Shown here: one piece after another, positions 30,103 through 40,778 of the stretch | Layout: every line of letters starts with the position of its first letter | Numbering within the stretch: position 1 is the first letter of the stretch | NCBI RefSeq assembly: GCF_014489415.1 | Contig: NZ_CP060822.1 | Coordinates: forward strand, 1,002,311 to 1,066,310 | DNA: 64,000 nucleotides | Direction of reading: 5' to 3' | Source: Cylindrospermopsis curvispora GIHE-G1 | GTDB lineage: Bacteria > Cyanobacteriota > Cyanobacteriia > Cyanobacteriales > Nostocaceae | Translations under genes and position numbers: made by a program | The notes under the pieces: generated by a model | The model's input: only the letters and a program-made list of their open reading frames with translations | Database searches by the model: none | Told to the model about the DNA's origin: nothing

Positions 30103-30672
30103 TTATCCTTTTAGAATCTCATTTACAGTTAACTTCACCTCAGAAAATAAAGGGGAACAAATCATCTCATTACCTGTAAAAACCTGCTCCTCATATAAAC
30201 CTTCTACCCACTCCAAAACAGTCACCTTTTGCGCCATCGGATCAACGATCCAATATTCATTAATACCCCGTGCTGCATACTCAGAACGCTTGTAACGATA
30301 ATCTCGGTTTTCCTGATTAGGACTTACCACTTCAACCACCAACAAAGGATGGGGCATATCCATTAAAATTAAAGAGCGTGTGGCATCTTTTATCACCTCA
30401 GCTAATTCTTCAGAAAATACCACCAAATCAGGAACACGTACCCCTACCATGCGACTATTTACAGCTATTTCTGTTTTCATTCTTAACCGATAATAGGGAA
30501 TACCTAACTTCAGAAAATAGGCAACTAAGAACATTGCTATTCTTTGATTTATTTCACTTTCAGAAGGCATAACAATTAATTCGCCATTTTCCAATTCATA
30601 TAAATTATCTGTCCCATCATCATAATTAAGAAATTTCTCAAAAGTCATTTTTTTAGCAGTTGCAATTATCAT
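30103..30672 (-). CDS. Uma2-family (DUF820) putative endonuclease
   Basis: 189 residues. These PD-(D/E)XK-fold proteins are greatly expanded in cyanobacteria, and their target is unknown. Family stretches seen are YELENGELIVMP, VPDLVVFSEE, LLVVEVVSPNQENRDYRYKRSEYAARGINEYWIVDP. The E-V-V and D-Y-x-x-K-x-x-E-Y residues fit the active site pattern. Complete, with a good start (MIIATAKKMTFEKFL). It is bracketed by two copies of a 50-bp repeat, suggesting mobility or rearrangement. Confidence 0.88.
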   Translation of the reverse strand: MIIATAKKMTFEKFLNYDDGTDNLYELENGELIVMPSESEINQRIAMFLVAYFLKLGIPYYRLRMKTEIAVNSRMVGVRVPDLVVFSEELAEVIKDATRSLILMDMPHPLLVVEVVSPNQENRDYRYKRSEYAARGINEYWIVDPMAQKVTVLEWVEGLYEEQVFTGNEMICSPLFSEVKLTVNEILKG

Positions 30673-31204
30673 GACTATGACTCCTATAAAATGCTGATTT
30701 TACTATTTTAACACCTGATATCACGGTCTATTTTTGTTTAACTTTTTTTAACTTTTATTCAACAGGCAGTCATTATAACCTATGCAAACTCGGAAATGTC
30801 AAGTATCGTTACAAAAATTTGTGAACTACAATGGTAAGTTGTGCGCGTTGCACTCGTGCATTACTTCCATCCCTTTGCCACGGATGGCTGTTTGATGCGA
30901 TCGCACCCCAAAACAAAAGGATTAAACCAGTATATTACCTAGCACCATAGACTCACAGGTAAAGGTTCCATAGCTTCTTAGCAAATGCGATCGCGTATAG
31001 ATGATGATGTTGCGTTTCGTTCCTCAACCCAAGGTACATTATCCTCTCCATTGCTGTTGCACCACTAACTAAACTATACTGGACTATGCTGGATTAATTG
31101 TTCAAAACCGCATTTGTCGCCTTTAACTATCACAACTTGCTATTCCCCATTTAATACAATCTAATTTTAGTGGAATCAACAGGATTTTCCCGGAGACCAA
31201 CACC
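30673..31204. other. Intergenic region with repeat and HIP1 sites
   Basis: 530 bp without a supported gene. It contains copy b of the repeat shared with 29985, two HIP1-like sites (near 30897 and 30987), and AT-rich sequence near 31060-31160 that may hold the promoter of the STAND-WD40 gene. GGAGACC just before 31205 is a possible ribosome site. Confidence 0.5.
30893..30941 (+). repeat. About 50-bp repeat flanking the Uma2 gene, copy b
   Basis: Partner of 29985-30035 in the same orientation, about 900 bp away. Confidence 0.65.
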
Positions 31205-34200
31205 ATGAATGATCTAGAAAATATTCCCAATCATCACTATGAACCTACCAAAACCATCTTGCGAGTAATTGATTTCTCCCAAGGTCAATTTTGCCTGATT
31301 TTTTTGCACTGTAATGATGCTGAATTACGCCAACAAGTGGCAGCACAACTGCGGGAAAGATCGCCCAACAAAATTGAGGAGATTACTCTACCTCATTCCG
31401 CCATAAGTCTCTATGATAATATATCCCTAACCTTGGATAGACATCCAGAAGTTTTGATGGTCTTTGGACTGGAGACTGTTAACAACCTGGACTCTATTTT
31501 ACAGTTCTCTAACCAAATTAGAGAAGAATTTAGAAAAAACTTTACCTTTCCCCTATTGATTTGGATAGATGATCAAATACTGAGAAAAATTTTGAGGGTT
31601 GCACCAGATTTAGAAACTTGGGGTAGTATTATTGGCACACCTAATTACTACAATGGAGAAAACCAAGTGAAAAGTTTGGCTCAAATTCACAGGTTTTTGG
31701 CAGAAGCGGCTTTAGAAAATCAACAATGGTCAGAAGCTAAAAAGCAGGCACAGTATGCACAAGAAATCTTAACCAGTGTTGACCACATAATCTTACCAGA
31801 TGATGGTTTATATCAATTATTGATTGCTCGTTCCCAAATTGGTTTAGGAGAAATCAGCGCGGCTATTAAAACTTTAGATATCGCTAAAACTCATAGCGAA
31901 TCTCACCAGGATCCCCAACTCTACATTGAGATTTTAAAAACTTTGGTCAGTTTATACTTTGATAACGGTAATTACTTAGAGGCATTTTGTATTCGACAAG
32001 AGCAACTACAAGTTGAACAGCAGTATGGGTTAAGAGCATTCCTGGGATCATCCTATTTAAATCCCCAACGCCCAATCATTAACAGGACTAATGGTACTAA
32101 TAGTCGTCCCATGGCATTTGGTAGGGAAGAAGATATCAAAAGGTTGTGGCAAAGAATCTCAGACAATAAACATCCATTAGTCGTGATTCACGGACAATTT
32201 GCAGTGGGTAAAACCTCAATTATTCAGGGAGGGCTACTTCCTATCCTGGAACGGGAACTTATTGATGACAGAAAGGTATTACCTATTATTCTGCGGAAGT
32301 ACACAAATTGGTTAGAAGAATTATCAGAGCAATTATTAAATAAACTAGAGAAGAAGTTACAATCAACTATAGCCATAGAAACATTTAATGGATTATCTCC
32401 ACAGGAGAGAATTATTAAACTATTAAATATCAGTGGCGATAAAAATTTATTAACGGTTTTGATATTTGACCAATTTGAAGAATTTTTCTTTGTCACCAAT
32501 AACCTAGAGGAAAAAAGAACATTTTATCAATTGTTACGCTCTTCCCTAGATATTCCCTTTGTTAAAATTATCCTTACCCTGCGGGAGGAATACTTACATT
32601 ACTTACTGGATATAGATAGACTAGTAGATTTAAGAGTTACTGATAATAACATTCTTGACAAAACTATTCGTTACTACTTAGGTAACTTCTCTAAAACAGT
32701 AGCTAAAAGGATTATTCAAACTCTAATGGTCAAAGACCAATTTGAGTTACAGATGGAATTAATTGACCAATTAGTTGAAGAGTTGGGGGACGATTTGGGA
32801 GAGGTTAGACCCCTAGAGCTACAAATTGTTGGTGCACAATTAGAAAAGGAGGGAATTGATACTTTAGACCAATATGAACAATTTGGTGGTAGACAGAAAC
32901 TACTAGAAAAATTCTTGCAGGATGTGATTAAAAGTTGCGGACCTGAGAATGAGTCAACAGCTGAATTAGTTTTATACTTGCTCACAGAGGAAAATGGAAC
33001 TAGACCCTTAAAGACTCAAGCAGAAATAATAACACAGTTGTCAGCGGAAAGTGATAAACTAGATTTGGTCTTAAAGATTTTCGTTGGTTCAGGTTTGGTG
33101 TGGCTACTGCGAGAATCACCTAGGGATAGATACCAACTGGTTCATGACTGTTTAGTGCAGTTTATTCGTCAGCAGTATGTACGGTCATATTATGCTCAGT
33201 TATCAGCACAATTAGAGAAAATTCAAGGAGAGCTTAGACAAGAAAGGGAAGCTGAAGAGCAAGCTCAGTTGGTAACTAAGCTGGAAGAAGAAGCATTAAT
33301 TGCTTTAGATCAGTTTCAATCTGAGCCTCTACTATCCCTGGTTAGTGCTATACGTAATGCTAACTTATTAAAATCCATAGTTCAAAACAATCCTCTGGAT
33401 AAGTACCCAACCGTTCGTCCCATTTATGCATTAAATACTATTCTTGACGCCATCAGCGATCGCAACATCATCAAAGGTCATGAAGGTGGAATTACAAGTG
33501 TCTGTTTTAGTCCAGATGGCCAAACCATAGGGACTGGTTCCTGGGACAAAACAGTTCGGTTATGGAATTTGCGGGGTGAAAACATCCAGCAGTTCCGTGG
33601 TCATGAAGGTGGAATCACAAGTGTGTGTTTTAGTCCAGATGGCCAAACCATAGGGACTGGTTCTGAGGATGGAACAGCTAGATTATGGAATTTGCAGGGG
33701 AAAAACATCCAGCAGTTCCGTGGTCATGAAGGTGGAATCACAAGTGTGTGTTTTAGTCCAGATGGCCAAACCATAGGGACTGGTTCTGAGGATGGAACAG
33801 CTAGATTATGGAATTTGCAGGGGAAAAACATCCAGCAGTTCCGTGGTCATGAAGGTGGAATCACAAGTGTGTGTTTTAGTCCAGATGGCCAAACCATAGG
33901 GACTGGTTCTGAGGATGGAACAGCTCGGTTATGGAATTTGCAGGGGGAAAACATCCAGCAATTTCATGGTCATGAGGACTGGGTTACAAGTGTGAGTTTT
34001 AGTCCAGATGGTCAAATCCTAGCTACCACCTCTGTGGACAAAACAGTTAGATTATGGAACTTGCAGGGAGAGACCATTCAACAATTTCATGGTCACGAGA
34101 ACTGGGTCACCAGTGTGAGTTTCAGTCCCGATGGTAAAACCATCGCTACCACCTCTGTGGACAAAACAGCTAGATTATGGAACTTGCAGGGAGAAACCAT

Positions 34201-35230
34201 TCAACAATTTCATGGTCACGAGAACTGGGTCACCAGTGTGAGTTTCAGTCCCGATGGTAAAACCATCGCTACCACCTCTGTGGACAAAACAGCTCGGTTG
34301 TGGGGGTTAAATAGACACAAAATTCAGGAGATTAGGGGTCATGAAGATTGGGTCACCAGTGTGAGTTTTAGCCCAGATGGTCAAACTATTGCAACTGGTT
34401 CGCGAGACAACACAGCTCGGTTGTGGAACTGGGAAGGTCGTCTGATTCAAGAATTTAAAGGTCATCAAAGTCGAGTCACAAGTGTTAATTTCAGCCCAGA
34501 CGGACAAACTATAGGGACCGGTTCTGCTGATAAAACAGCTCGGTTGTGGAATTTGCAGGGGGAAAACATTCAGGAATTTCAAGGTCATGAGGACTGGGTT
34601 ACAAGTCTGAGTTTCAGTCCCAATGGCCAAACCCTAGCTACTGGTTCCCGGGACAAAATAGCCAGGTTATGGAGCTTGCACGGTGACCTCCTTAGAGAAT
34701 TTCCAGGTCATGAGGACTGGGTTACAAGTGTCAGTTTCAGTCCCAATGGACAAGCTCTAGCTACTGGTAGTGCTGACAAAATAGCTAGGTTATGGAACTT
34801 GCAGGGTGACCTCCTTGGAAAATTTCCAGGTCATGAGGGTGGGGTTACAAGTGTGAGTTTCAGTCCCGATGGCCAAACTGTTGTTACCGGTTCAGTTGAC
34901 AAAATAGCTCGTTTATGGAATTTAAAGGGTTATCTGATTCGGGAATTCAAGGGTCATGATAGTGGGATAACAAATGTGATTTTCAGTCCTGATGGCCAAA
35001 CTCTTGCTACCGCTTCTGTTGATAAAACAGTCCGGTTATGGGACTTAAAGGGTCAGCTGATTCAAGAATTTAAGGGTTATGATGATACAGTTACAAGTGT
35101 GAGTTTTAGCCCAGATGGCCAAACTCTTGCTACTGGTTCTTTAGATAAAATAGCCCGCTTATGGACTGTACGGTATTTAGATAGAGCGTTGAAAGATGGC
35201 AACACCTGGTTAATTGATACTAATTTTTGA
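31205..35230 (+). CDS. STAND NTPase with 14 WD40 repeats
   Basis: 1341 residues in three parts. Residues 1-280 are an N-terminal domain I do not recognise, helical after about 150 and TPR-like near 170-270. A STAND-type NTPase follows, with [18 protein letters not shown] (P-loop near 330-338) and [11 protein letters not shown] (Walker B near 420). A coiled linker near 655-700 leads to 14 WD40 blades from residue 758, enough for two seven-bladed propellers. STAND proteins act as ligand-sensing switches in signalling and in anti-phage defence. Here the WD40 part would be the sensor and the N-terminus the effector. The output is unknown. It is convergent with mnmA, overlapping by 11 bp. Confidence 0.85.
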   Translation: MNDLENIPNHHYEPTKTILRVIDFSQGQFCLIFLHCNDAELRQQVAAQLRERSPNKIEEITLPHSAISLYDNISLTLDRHPEVLMVFGLETVNNLDSILQFSNQIREEFRKNFTFPLLIWIDDQILRKILRVAPDLETWGSIIGTPNYYNGENQVKSLAQIHRFLAEAALENQQWSEAKKQAQYAQEILTSVDHIILPDDGLYQLLIARSQIGLGEISAAIKTLDIAKTHSESHQDPQLYIEILKTLVSLYFDNGNYLEAFCIRQEQLQVEQQYGLRAFLGSSYLNPQRPIINRTNGTNSRPMAFGREEDIKRLWQRISDNKHPLVVIHGQFAVGKTSIIQGGLLPILERELIDDRKVLPIILRKYTNWLEELSEQLLNKLEKKLQSTIAIETFNGLSPQERIIKLLNISGDKNLLTVLIFDQFEEFFFVTNNLEEKRTFYQLLRSSLDIPFVKIILTLREEYLHYLLDIDRLVDLRVTDNNILDKTIRYYLGNFSKTVAKRIIQTLMVKDQFELQMELIDQLVEELGDDLGEVRPLELQIVGAQLEKEGIDTLDQYEQFGGRQKLLEKFLQDVIKSCGPENESTAELVLYLLTEENGTRPLKTQAEIITQLSAESDKLDLVLKIFVGSGLVWLLRESPRDRYQLVHDCLVQFIRQQYVRSYYAQLSAQLEKIQGELRQEREAEEQAQLVTKLEEEALIALDQFQSEPLLSLVSAIRNANLLKSIVQNNPLDKYPTVRPIYALNTILDAISDRNIIKGHEGGITSVCFSPDGQTIGTGSWDKTVRLWNLRGENIQQFRGHEGGITSVCFSPDGQTIGTGSEDGTARLWNLQGKNIQQFRGHEGGITSVCFSPDGQTIGTGSEDGTARLWNLQGKNIQQFRGHEGGITSVCFSPDGQTIGTGSEDGTARLWNLQGENIQQFHGHEDWVTSVSFSPDGQILATTSVDKTVRLWNLQGETIQQFHGHENWVTSVSFSPDGKTIATTSVDKTARLWNLQGETIQQFHGHENWVTSVSFSPDGKTIATTSVDKTARLWGLNRHKIQEIRGHEDWVTSVSFSPDGQTIATGSRDNTARLWNWEGRLIQEFKGHQSRVTSVNFSPDGQTIGTGSADKTARLWNLQGENIQEFQGHEDWVTSLSFSPNGQTLATGSRDKIARLWSLHGDLLREFPGHEDWVTSVSFSPNGQALATGSADKIARLWNLQGDLLGKFPGHEGGVTSVSFSPDGQTVVTGSVDKIARLWNLKGYLIREFKGHDSGITNVIFSPDGQTLATASVDKTVRLWDLKGQLIQEFKGYDDTVTSVSFSPDGQTLATGSLDKIARLWTVRYLDRALKDGNTWLIDTNF
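33478..35199 (+). repeat. 14 WD40 units at exact 123-nt period
   Basis: Units start at 33478 and every 123 nt up to 35077 without a single insertion or deletion. Units 2-4 (33601, 33724, 33847) are almost identical at DNA level, and units 6-7 (34093, 34216) are another near-identical pair. The later units are more diverged. Confidence 0.95.
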
Positions 35231-36272
35231 TGATCCCCCCACCTAATACCTTATCTCCCTCATACCAAACCGCTGCTTGTCCAGGTGTGATGCTGAACTG
35301 GGGCTCATCAAATACCAGTTGTACACAGTCCTTTTCCCCAGGGATAATTGTTGCCAGTACAGGTTGAGAACGGTAACGTATTTGCACTTCCCCACGAATA
35401 CTACCTCTGGGTTCTGCCATGGATACCCAGTTTACTCGCTCAACTGCACACTCTTTATCTGTACCTTTTGTGCGATCGCCTACTACGACAAGATTGTTAA
35501 CTGTGTCTAACTTTATGACATATAGTGGTTCAGCTGCGGCAATTCCCAAACCTTTGCGCTGTCCTATAGTATAGTGGTGAACACCATCATGGGTGCCCAA
35601 AATTTTGCCGTTACTGTCCACAATATCACCAGGTTTAGGGGCTAAATATTTGTCTAGAAATGCCCGCATGGAACCGTTGCTCTCTACTAAGCACAAGTCC
35701 TGGCTCTCGGGTTTATCGGCGGTTTTTAAGCCATATTCGGCGGCAATTTTACGAGTATCATTTTTATTTAACTCTCCCAGGGGAAAGATAGTACCTGCTA
35801 GTAGTTCTTGGGATAAATCATATAAAAAGTAGGATTGATCTTTGTTGCGGTCAAAGGCACGTAGTAACTGATAACGTTCACTCCCATGGTCGTAAGCAAT
35901 TCGGGCATAATGACCAGTAGCAATGGCATCACATTCCAGTTTTTCTCTTGCATATTCTAACATGGGACCAAATTTCACAGTTCTGTTACATTGGGAACAG
36001 GGCAAAGGAGTGATTCCCGCGCTGTAACCAGAAACCAGATAATCCACAATGTTAGTTTGGAACACATCCCGCATATCAACAATTTCATGGGGAATACTTA
36101 GTTGTTCGCAAATAGTAGCTGCATCCACCATACCCTCGGAGCAGCACTGACCCTTCCCTTTCATTAACCAAAGGGTCAAACCAATGACATCATAGCCTTG
36201 ATTGTGTAGAATGGCTGCTGCTACGGAACTGTCAACGCCACCAGAAAGACCAACAACAACTTTTTTCATCAT
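35220..36272 (-). CDS. mnmA: tRNA-specific 2-thiouridylase
   Basis: This puts sulfur on U34 of tRNA Lys, Glu and Gln in the cytoplasm. 350 residues. [12 protein letters not shown] near 8-19 is the PP-loop for ATP. The first catalytic Cys is in [14 protein letters not shown] near 95 and the second in [11 protein letters not shown] near 195. GHYARI fits the family. The sequence begins MMKK; the second ATG (36269) is equally possible. Its 3' end overlaps that of the STAND gene. Confidence 0.95.
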   Translation of the reverse strand: MMKKVVVGLSGGVDSSVAAAILHNQGYDVIGLTLWLMKGKGQCCSEGMVDAATICEQLSIPHEIVDMRDVFQTNIVDYLVSGYSAGITPLPCSQCNRTVKFGPMLEYAREKLECDAIATGHYARIAYDHGSERYQLLRAFDRNKDQSYFLYDLSQELLAGTIFPLGELNKNDTRKIAAEYGLKTADKPESQDLCLVESNGSMRAFLDKYLAPKPGDIVDSNGKILGTHDGVHHYTIGQRKGLGIAAAEPLYVIKLDTVNNLVVVGDRTKGTDKECAVERVNWVSMAEPRGSIRGEVQIRYRSQPVLATIIPGEKDCVQLVFDEPQFSITPGQAAVWYEGDKVLGGGIIKN

Positions 36273-36372
36273 TAATCTTTTTCATACTTGAGATTTACAA
36301 CATAATAGACACCTTTCTAGGGTAGCACAGGTTTTGCGTTAGTGGTTGACGGTTGTTGACTCAAAGTTTATG

Positions 36373-36397
36373 GTGTCTTTAGACCGGAGAAGCTTAA
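36373..36397 (+). mobile_element. Solo IS200/IS605 right-end tip
   Basis: GTCTTTAGACCGGAGAAGCTTAA matches the tip of copy 1 at 1074-1096 (GTCTTCAGACCGGAGAAGCTTAA, one difference in 23). No other element sequence adjoins it. It lies 100 bp upstream of mnmA. Confidence 0.75.
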
Positions 36398-36539
36398 TCC
36401 AAGACCATCCTGATTAAAATGATGAATGATAGAAATTTAAAGCAAAACTTCATCTTTTGGTAAAGTCTGTTGAAGTTAGGGCTATTTTACCTTTGGATTT
36501 TTAGATCTGGTTTGATTTATTAAAATTCTCCCACTCTAC

Positions 36540-37280
36540 ATGACAAATATGGCGAATTTAAATAGTACTACCTCTTTATCTATGCTGTTCTTGTTAGCAT
36601 CTAGTAATTTAGTGATAATGTGCCAACAAGCTTTAGCCAAAACGCTTGTTACAGAGTTTATGGGTCAGGGTGAGGTGGTTATTCTCTCTCAATTAGATAC
36701 CCGTGGCTATGCTAGCAGAAACTCGGACAGATATGTGGTCTATGTTGAAAGTGATAGTCAATATGTTTTACAACAAGTCCGTCGAGTTGATAGTAATGCT
36801 TATATTCGCCCTTTTGGTGGACGTAGTGTTATTCAGTCAGGTGTTTTTAGTGAATCCTACTATGCTGCTGAACGGGTAAGAGACTTAGAATTAAATGGTG
36901 TAAGTGGTATTCGTGTCATGGTTGTCTCCCCACCAGGACAAATCTCATCTTCTGTCTCTACCACTACATCCAACTTGGGTTATGATAGTGGTGCTGCAAA
37001 CTCTTCCGACAACTCTACTAACATTGACCTGACAAAACAAGCCCACTACTATGCTGATTCTTATTATGTGGTTGTTCCTACAAGTGCTGAGAATTTACGA
37101 ACCATCTGGCAACAAATTCGACACAAAGTACAAGGAAGAGTTGATGTTCTGATGAGAAGTGAACCCAGGGGATTTCACGTAGCTTTAGGTAAATTTAAGG
37201 ACCGCTATCAAGCGGAGCAATGGAGTAACTATTTGAAAAGACTGGGTTATGGTAATGCTAGGGTATATTATGGGAGATGA
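36540..37280 (+). CDS. Exported protein with SPOR-like C-terminus
   Basis: 246 residues. The N-terminus is a signal peptide (LSMLFLLASSNLVIMCQQALA, cleavage probably after ALA). The mature part has two similar alpha/beta stretches: QYVLQQVRRVDSNAYIRPFG with AERVRDLELNGVSGIRVMVV, and the end GFHVALGKFKDRYQAEQWSN, which resemble SPOR-type peptidoglycan-binding folds. The middle is Ser/Asn-rich. Its stop overlaps the nnr start (ATGA), implying coupling. Function unknown; envelope location is likely. Confidence 0.65.
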   Translation: MTNMANLNSTTSLSMLFLLASSNLVIMCQQALAKTLVTEFMGQGEVVILSQLDTRGYASRNSDRYVVYVESDSQYVLQQVRRVDSNAYIRPFGGRSVIQSGVFSESYYAAERVRDLELNGVSGIRVMVVSPPGQISSSVSTTTSNLGYDSGAANSSDNSTNIDLTKQAHYYADSYYVVVPTSAENLRTIWQQIRHKVQGRVDVLMRSEPRGFHVALGKFKDRYQAEQWSNYLKRLGYGNARVYYGR

Positions 37281-38860
37281 CGTTTGACATAATGAATAAC
37301 CAGGATTTGAAGCATCTAAAAGAAATATTTGTTGTCACTGCTGCTCAAATGCGGGATGTGGAATCAAGGATTTTCGCTGCAGGAATGCCCATTCCAGCTT
37401 TGATGGAAAAAGTAGGTAGACTCATTTGCGATCGCCTTTTATCTATGACATTAAAAGGTTCTAGCGTTGGTATTTTAGCTGGGCCTGGTCATAATGGTGG
37501 TGATGCTTTGGTGGTGGGAAGGGAATTACATTTTCGTGGTTATAATGTTTGGATTTATCAACCTTTTGGTCAACTGAAGGAGTTAACTAACCAACATTTT
37601 TACTATGCCCAAAGTTTAGGAATTCCTTGTTTTTCTCAACTAGCTGAATTGCCAGATTGTGATTTTTTAGTTGATGGGTTATTTGGATTTGGTTTAGAAA
37701 GAGAAATTACTGGCAACATTGCTGAGGCTATTAATCATCTTAACCTCTGGAACAAACCAATTTTTAGTATTGATTTACCATCAGGCATACACACCGATAC
37801 GGGAGCGGTTTTAGGAACTGCTATTTGTGCCTCCCACACTTTTTGTTTGGGTTTGTGGAAACAGGGTTTATTACAAGAACAAGCAATACAATATACGGGA
37901 GAAACAGAGTTAATTGATTTTGATATTCCTCTGGCTGATATTCAGGCCGTTTTGGGGGAAATTCCCACCATCAAACGCATTACCCAAAATCTAGTGGTTA
38001 ATACTTTGCCTCTACCTCTTTCTCCCATCCTGCATAAATATAAATCCGGGCATCTGTTACTAATTTGTGGTTCTAAACGCTATGCAGGGGGAGCAATTTT
38101 AACTGGTTTAGGTGCAAGAGCATCTGGGATTGGCATGTTATCTATTGCCGTGCCAGAAAGTATTAAACCTTTATTAGTTTCCCACTTACCAGAAGCTCTC
38201 ATTATTGGTTGTCCAGAAACAAATAATGGAGCAATTTCCCATTTACAATTGCCTGGAGAAACCACTTTAAATTCCTTTACTGTTATTGCTTGTGGACCTG
38301 GATTAACCACGGAAGTAACTCCCATTGTGGAGCAGGTAATGAAAAGTGAAGTTCCGCTAATTCTGGATGCAGATGCTCTGAACATTCTAGCACAATTGGG
38401 CACAATTACTAGTTTAAAAAACCGCCATCAACCTACTATTCTCACTCCCCATGGAGGAGAATTTCATCGCCTATTTCCCGAGATTGATATCACAAACAGG
38501 GTCAAAGGAGTGCAAACAGCAGCATCACAAACTGGAGCCATAGTTCTATTAAAAGGAGCAAGAACTGCGATCGCTAACGAGCAAGGGGTTACTTGGGTAA
38601 ACTCTGAAAGTACACCAGCTTTAGCTCGGGGTGGTAGTGGTGATGTATTAACTGGACTAATGGGGGGGATTTTAGGACAGGTGGTTAACAGACAAGTTAA
38701 TATGGAGGATGTGGTAGCAACAGCAGTTTGGTGGCACTCTCAAGCTGGTATTTTAGCAGCAAAGGAGAGAACAGAGTTAGGAGTTGATGCTTTTACCTTA
38801 ACCCAGTATTTAAGCAGAGTTTTGGCTCAAATCCAAACTGATGAGATATGTATGGGATAA
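37277..38860 (+). CDS. nnr: Bifunctional NAD(P)H-hydrate epimerase/dehydratase
   Basis: This repairs hydrated NAD(P)H: the N-terminal YjeF epimerase domain interconverts epimers, and the C-terminal domain dehydrates the S form using ADP or ATP. 527 residues, the fused length. Epimerase motifs are LAGPGHNGGDALVVGRELH and VDGLFGFGL. Dehydratase motifs are ACGPGL, LDADALN, LTPHGGEFHRL and the phosphate-binding LARGGSGDVLTGLMGG. The start overlaps the upstream stop by four bases. Confidence 0.93.
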   Translation: MTFDIMNNQDLKHLKEIFVVTAAQMRDVESRIFAAGMPIPALMEKVGRLICDRLLSMTLKGSSVGILAGPGHNGGDALVVGRELHFRGYNVWIYQPFGQLKELTNQHFYYAQSLGIPCFSQLAELPDCDFLVDGLFGFGLEREITGNIAEAINHLNLWNKPIFSIDLPSGIHTDTGAVLGTAICASHTFCLGLWKQGLLQEQAIQYTGETELIDFDIPLADIQAVLGEIPTIKRITQNLVVNTLPLPLSPILHKYKSGHLLLICGSKRYAGGAILTGLGARASGIGMLSIAVPESIKPLLVSHLPEALIIGCPETNNGAISHLQLPGETTLNSFTVIACGPGLTTEVTPIVEQVMKSEVPLILDADALNILAQLGTITSLKNRHQPTILTPHGGEFHRLFPEIDITNRVKGVQTAASQTGAIVLLKGARTAIANEQGVTWVNSESTPALARGGSGDVLTGLMGGILGQVVNRQVNMEDVVATAVWWHSQAGILAAKERTELGVDAFTLTQYLSRVLAQIQTDEICMG

Positions 38861-38895
38861 TAAATTTTGATATTTATTTTATCAAGTGAGTAAAA

Positions 38896-39183
38896 ATGGA
38901 GAAAGTTTTAAGAGTGATTAATGACGTAATTACCAGTCCACCAATTCCCCATGAACCCTACAAACAATCTTTAAAAAATTGGGCAATGTACTGTTTACGG
39001 GAAAGAGGATTTATCGTGGTTTATGCACAAAAGGGTGATTTTGCGGTTCAATTGAAAGGAGGAGAGAAGTTATATTTTAAAGTTACCACCAGTGCGGTAG
39101 AACCAGAAGAGAATTTAAACTGGATAATATGGGATAACCTGAGCCAAAAAGCCAGTTTCATTCCCCAAGATCTCCCAACTTGA
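38896..39183 (+). CDS. Small conserved protein of unknown function
   Basis: 95 residues, soluble. The sequence is compact alpha/beta: VINDVITSPPIPHEPYKQSL, then YCLRERGFIVVYAQKGDFAV and YFKVTTSAVEPEENLNWIIW. The pattern of a helix then beta hairpins with E and K residues is faintly like a restriction-endonuclease-fold core (RGFIVV...DFAV...YFKV), but no assignment is made. It is 35 bp after nnr on the same strand, probably the third gene of that operon. Confidence 0.65.
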   Translation: MEKVLRVINDVITSPPIPHEPYKQSLKNWAMYCLRERGFIVVYAQKGDFAVQLKGGEKLYFKVTTSAVEPEENLNWIIWDNLSQKASFIPQDLPT

Positions 39184-39197
39184 TAAAGTTATTAAAA

Positions 39198-40778
39198 CTA
39201 TACAATTATGGCATCCAATTGCTTGTTACACCATTTTCCCTCAATTAATTCCGTTACCAGTGGTGTAATTACAAATTGAGGAGGAATACCAGCTTTAACA
39301 TCCACACGCACACAAGAATAGGGTTTTCTCGTCTCTAAATCATAACCGGTACGTCCCACATACAACAAAGAATTGGCAACTTTTCGCGTGTGGGCACTAT
39401 CATGCTCGCTAAAATCCTCTAACAACTCAGTTCCTTCCTCTCGCTGACGACGAGGACGACGACCACTACCACCACAGACAATATAGTTAATACCAGAATC
39501 TCCATATCCAGTGTCTGTAGTTTTTAAAAACTCCAAACAGTGGGCGTGACCATTAAACACCAGATCTACCAAGGGTCTTCCCCCAGTTATTTCTCTCCCC
39601 ATATTTCCTAAAGCTACCCTTATCTGTTCCAATACCTCCCTTAATCGATGGCGAACTGCTAAAGTTTGTCCCTGTTGCCATTTGGTTGCTTCTGTAACGT
39701 AGGGAGGATGATGAAAAAATAACACCCTTCCCCTAACATTTAAATCTTGCCAGGATGCAATTAATCTATCCCTTAACCATTCCAGTTGCTCAAAATCTGT
39801 ATCCGCATTAGTGTGATTTTCTAATTGTTTCTCAATATCAAGTTTGACTTCATTTAATTGATCCAATTTACCCGCTAAATCTGCTAGAAGATCTGATTCT
39901 CGCGGATTTTTTGAGTCTAACTTCTCATATACCGCTAAAATTTCTAACTCCTCCCGCTCCAAAGAGCGACGACTTTCCCACAATTTTTGACGAATATCCT
40001 GGGCTCGACTTTTTGGTAAAGGTTCTGGAGTATTAAAAGTGTTAGAATCCAAGGCAAAAAAATCTATTCCCCCATAATTAAAACTATAGTATCTATTGGG
40101 TAACCTCGTAAATTCACCTGGTTGGTAATTTAAGCATCTACCTGTATTAACTTTCCCAGTATAATATTTATTTAGGTGAGCTACCAAATCAGAGGAACCA
40201 ATAGCAGCTAGATAATCAATAAAAGCTCTGGCGTAAGTATCTCCTTGGTTGGAACCATGCCAACCAATTTCAATATCTTTATAACGTAACATTTGTCGTA
40301 GAGGTAAGGTTGAACCTGTAATCAAACGATATAATAAAGGTACATCATAATAATCATGATTGCCGAGAACTGGTAATATGGGCAACTTAAAGGTCATGTG
40401 ATTATAAGCTATGTTTTCTGGATTCTCTCCACCAAGTAAAAATTCCCGGTAAGGTTGAATGAAATTGGCTGGATAATATTCACGAGAACCTACAACATAA
40501 ACCACATCTCCGGTATGTAGAATAAAACGACAATCATCAAGATGATTTAACATCATTTCAGTTACTTGACGTTGCGGATGGGATCCATAATTTGATTTCG
40601 TCCCACTGTCACCCATAACCATAAAGGAAAATTCTTGATTTTTTTCCCTACCTTGATCATCGAATGTCATCACGGTTTGGTCAATATTATGCTCCAAAAT
40701 AGCTGGATGTCGCCATCTAACTCTTTGTTTCATTCTCTGAATTTTAATTGGAACCGAGGGTTCAGAAATTAATTTCAT
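39198..40778 (-). CDS. Calcineurin-like metallophosphoesterase
   Basis: 526 residues. The dimetal phosphoesterase set is complete: GDSGTKS, HTGDVVYVVG, LGNHDYYD, FFHHPPYV and FNGHAHCLE. A coiled-coil-like insert of about 80 residues (REELEILAVYEKLDSKNPRE...) separates the halves. There is no signal peptide, so it is probably cytoplasmic. The substrate cannot be read. The start overlaps the murJ stop by 4 nt (ATGA), so it is translationally coupled to the lipid II flippase gene. Confidence 0.87.
   Translation of the reverse strand: MKLISEPSVPIKIQRMKQRVRWRHPAILEHNIDQTVMTFDDQGREKNQEFSFMVMGDSGTKSNYGSHPQRQVTEMMLNHLDDCRFILHTGDVVYVVGSREYYPANFIQPYREFLLGGENPENIAYNHMTFKLPILPVLGNHDYYDVPLLYRLITGSTLPLRQMLRYKDIEIGWHGSNQGDTYARAFIDYLAAIGSSDLVAHLNKYYTGKVNTGRCLNYQPGEFTRLPNRYYSFNYGGIDFFALDSNTFNTPEPLPKSRAQDIRQKLWESRRSLEREELEILAVYEKLDSKNPRESDLLADLAGKLDQLNEVKLDIEKQLENHTNADTDFEQLEWLRDRLIASWQDLNVRGRVLFFHHPPYVTEATKWQQGQTLAVRHRLREVLEQIRVALGNMGREITGGRPLVDLVFNGHAHCLEFLKTTDTGYGDSGINYIVCGGSGRRPRRQREEGTELLEDFSEHDSAHTRKVANSLLYVGRTGYDLETRKPYSCVRVDVKAGIPPQFVITPLVTELIEGKWCNKQLDAIIV

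Noticed and set aside
33478-35199. Regular 123-nt repeats as a CRISPR or satellite
   Set aside because: All units are in frame and encode WD40 blades, and there are no unique spacers.
36628-36653. AGCTTTAGCCAAAACGC, identical to the head of the dispersed palindrome at 21977
   Set aside because: It lies in frame in the signal peptide region of a plausible gene (QALAKTL), has no tail or flanking similarity, and is too short to call a repeat insertion.
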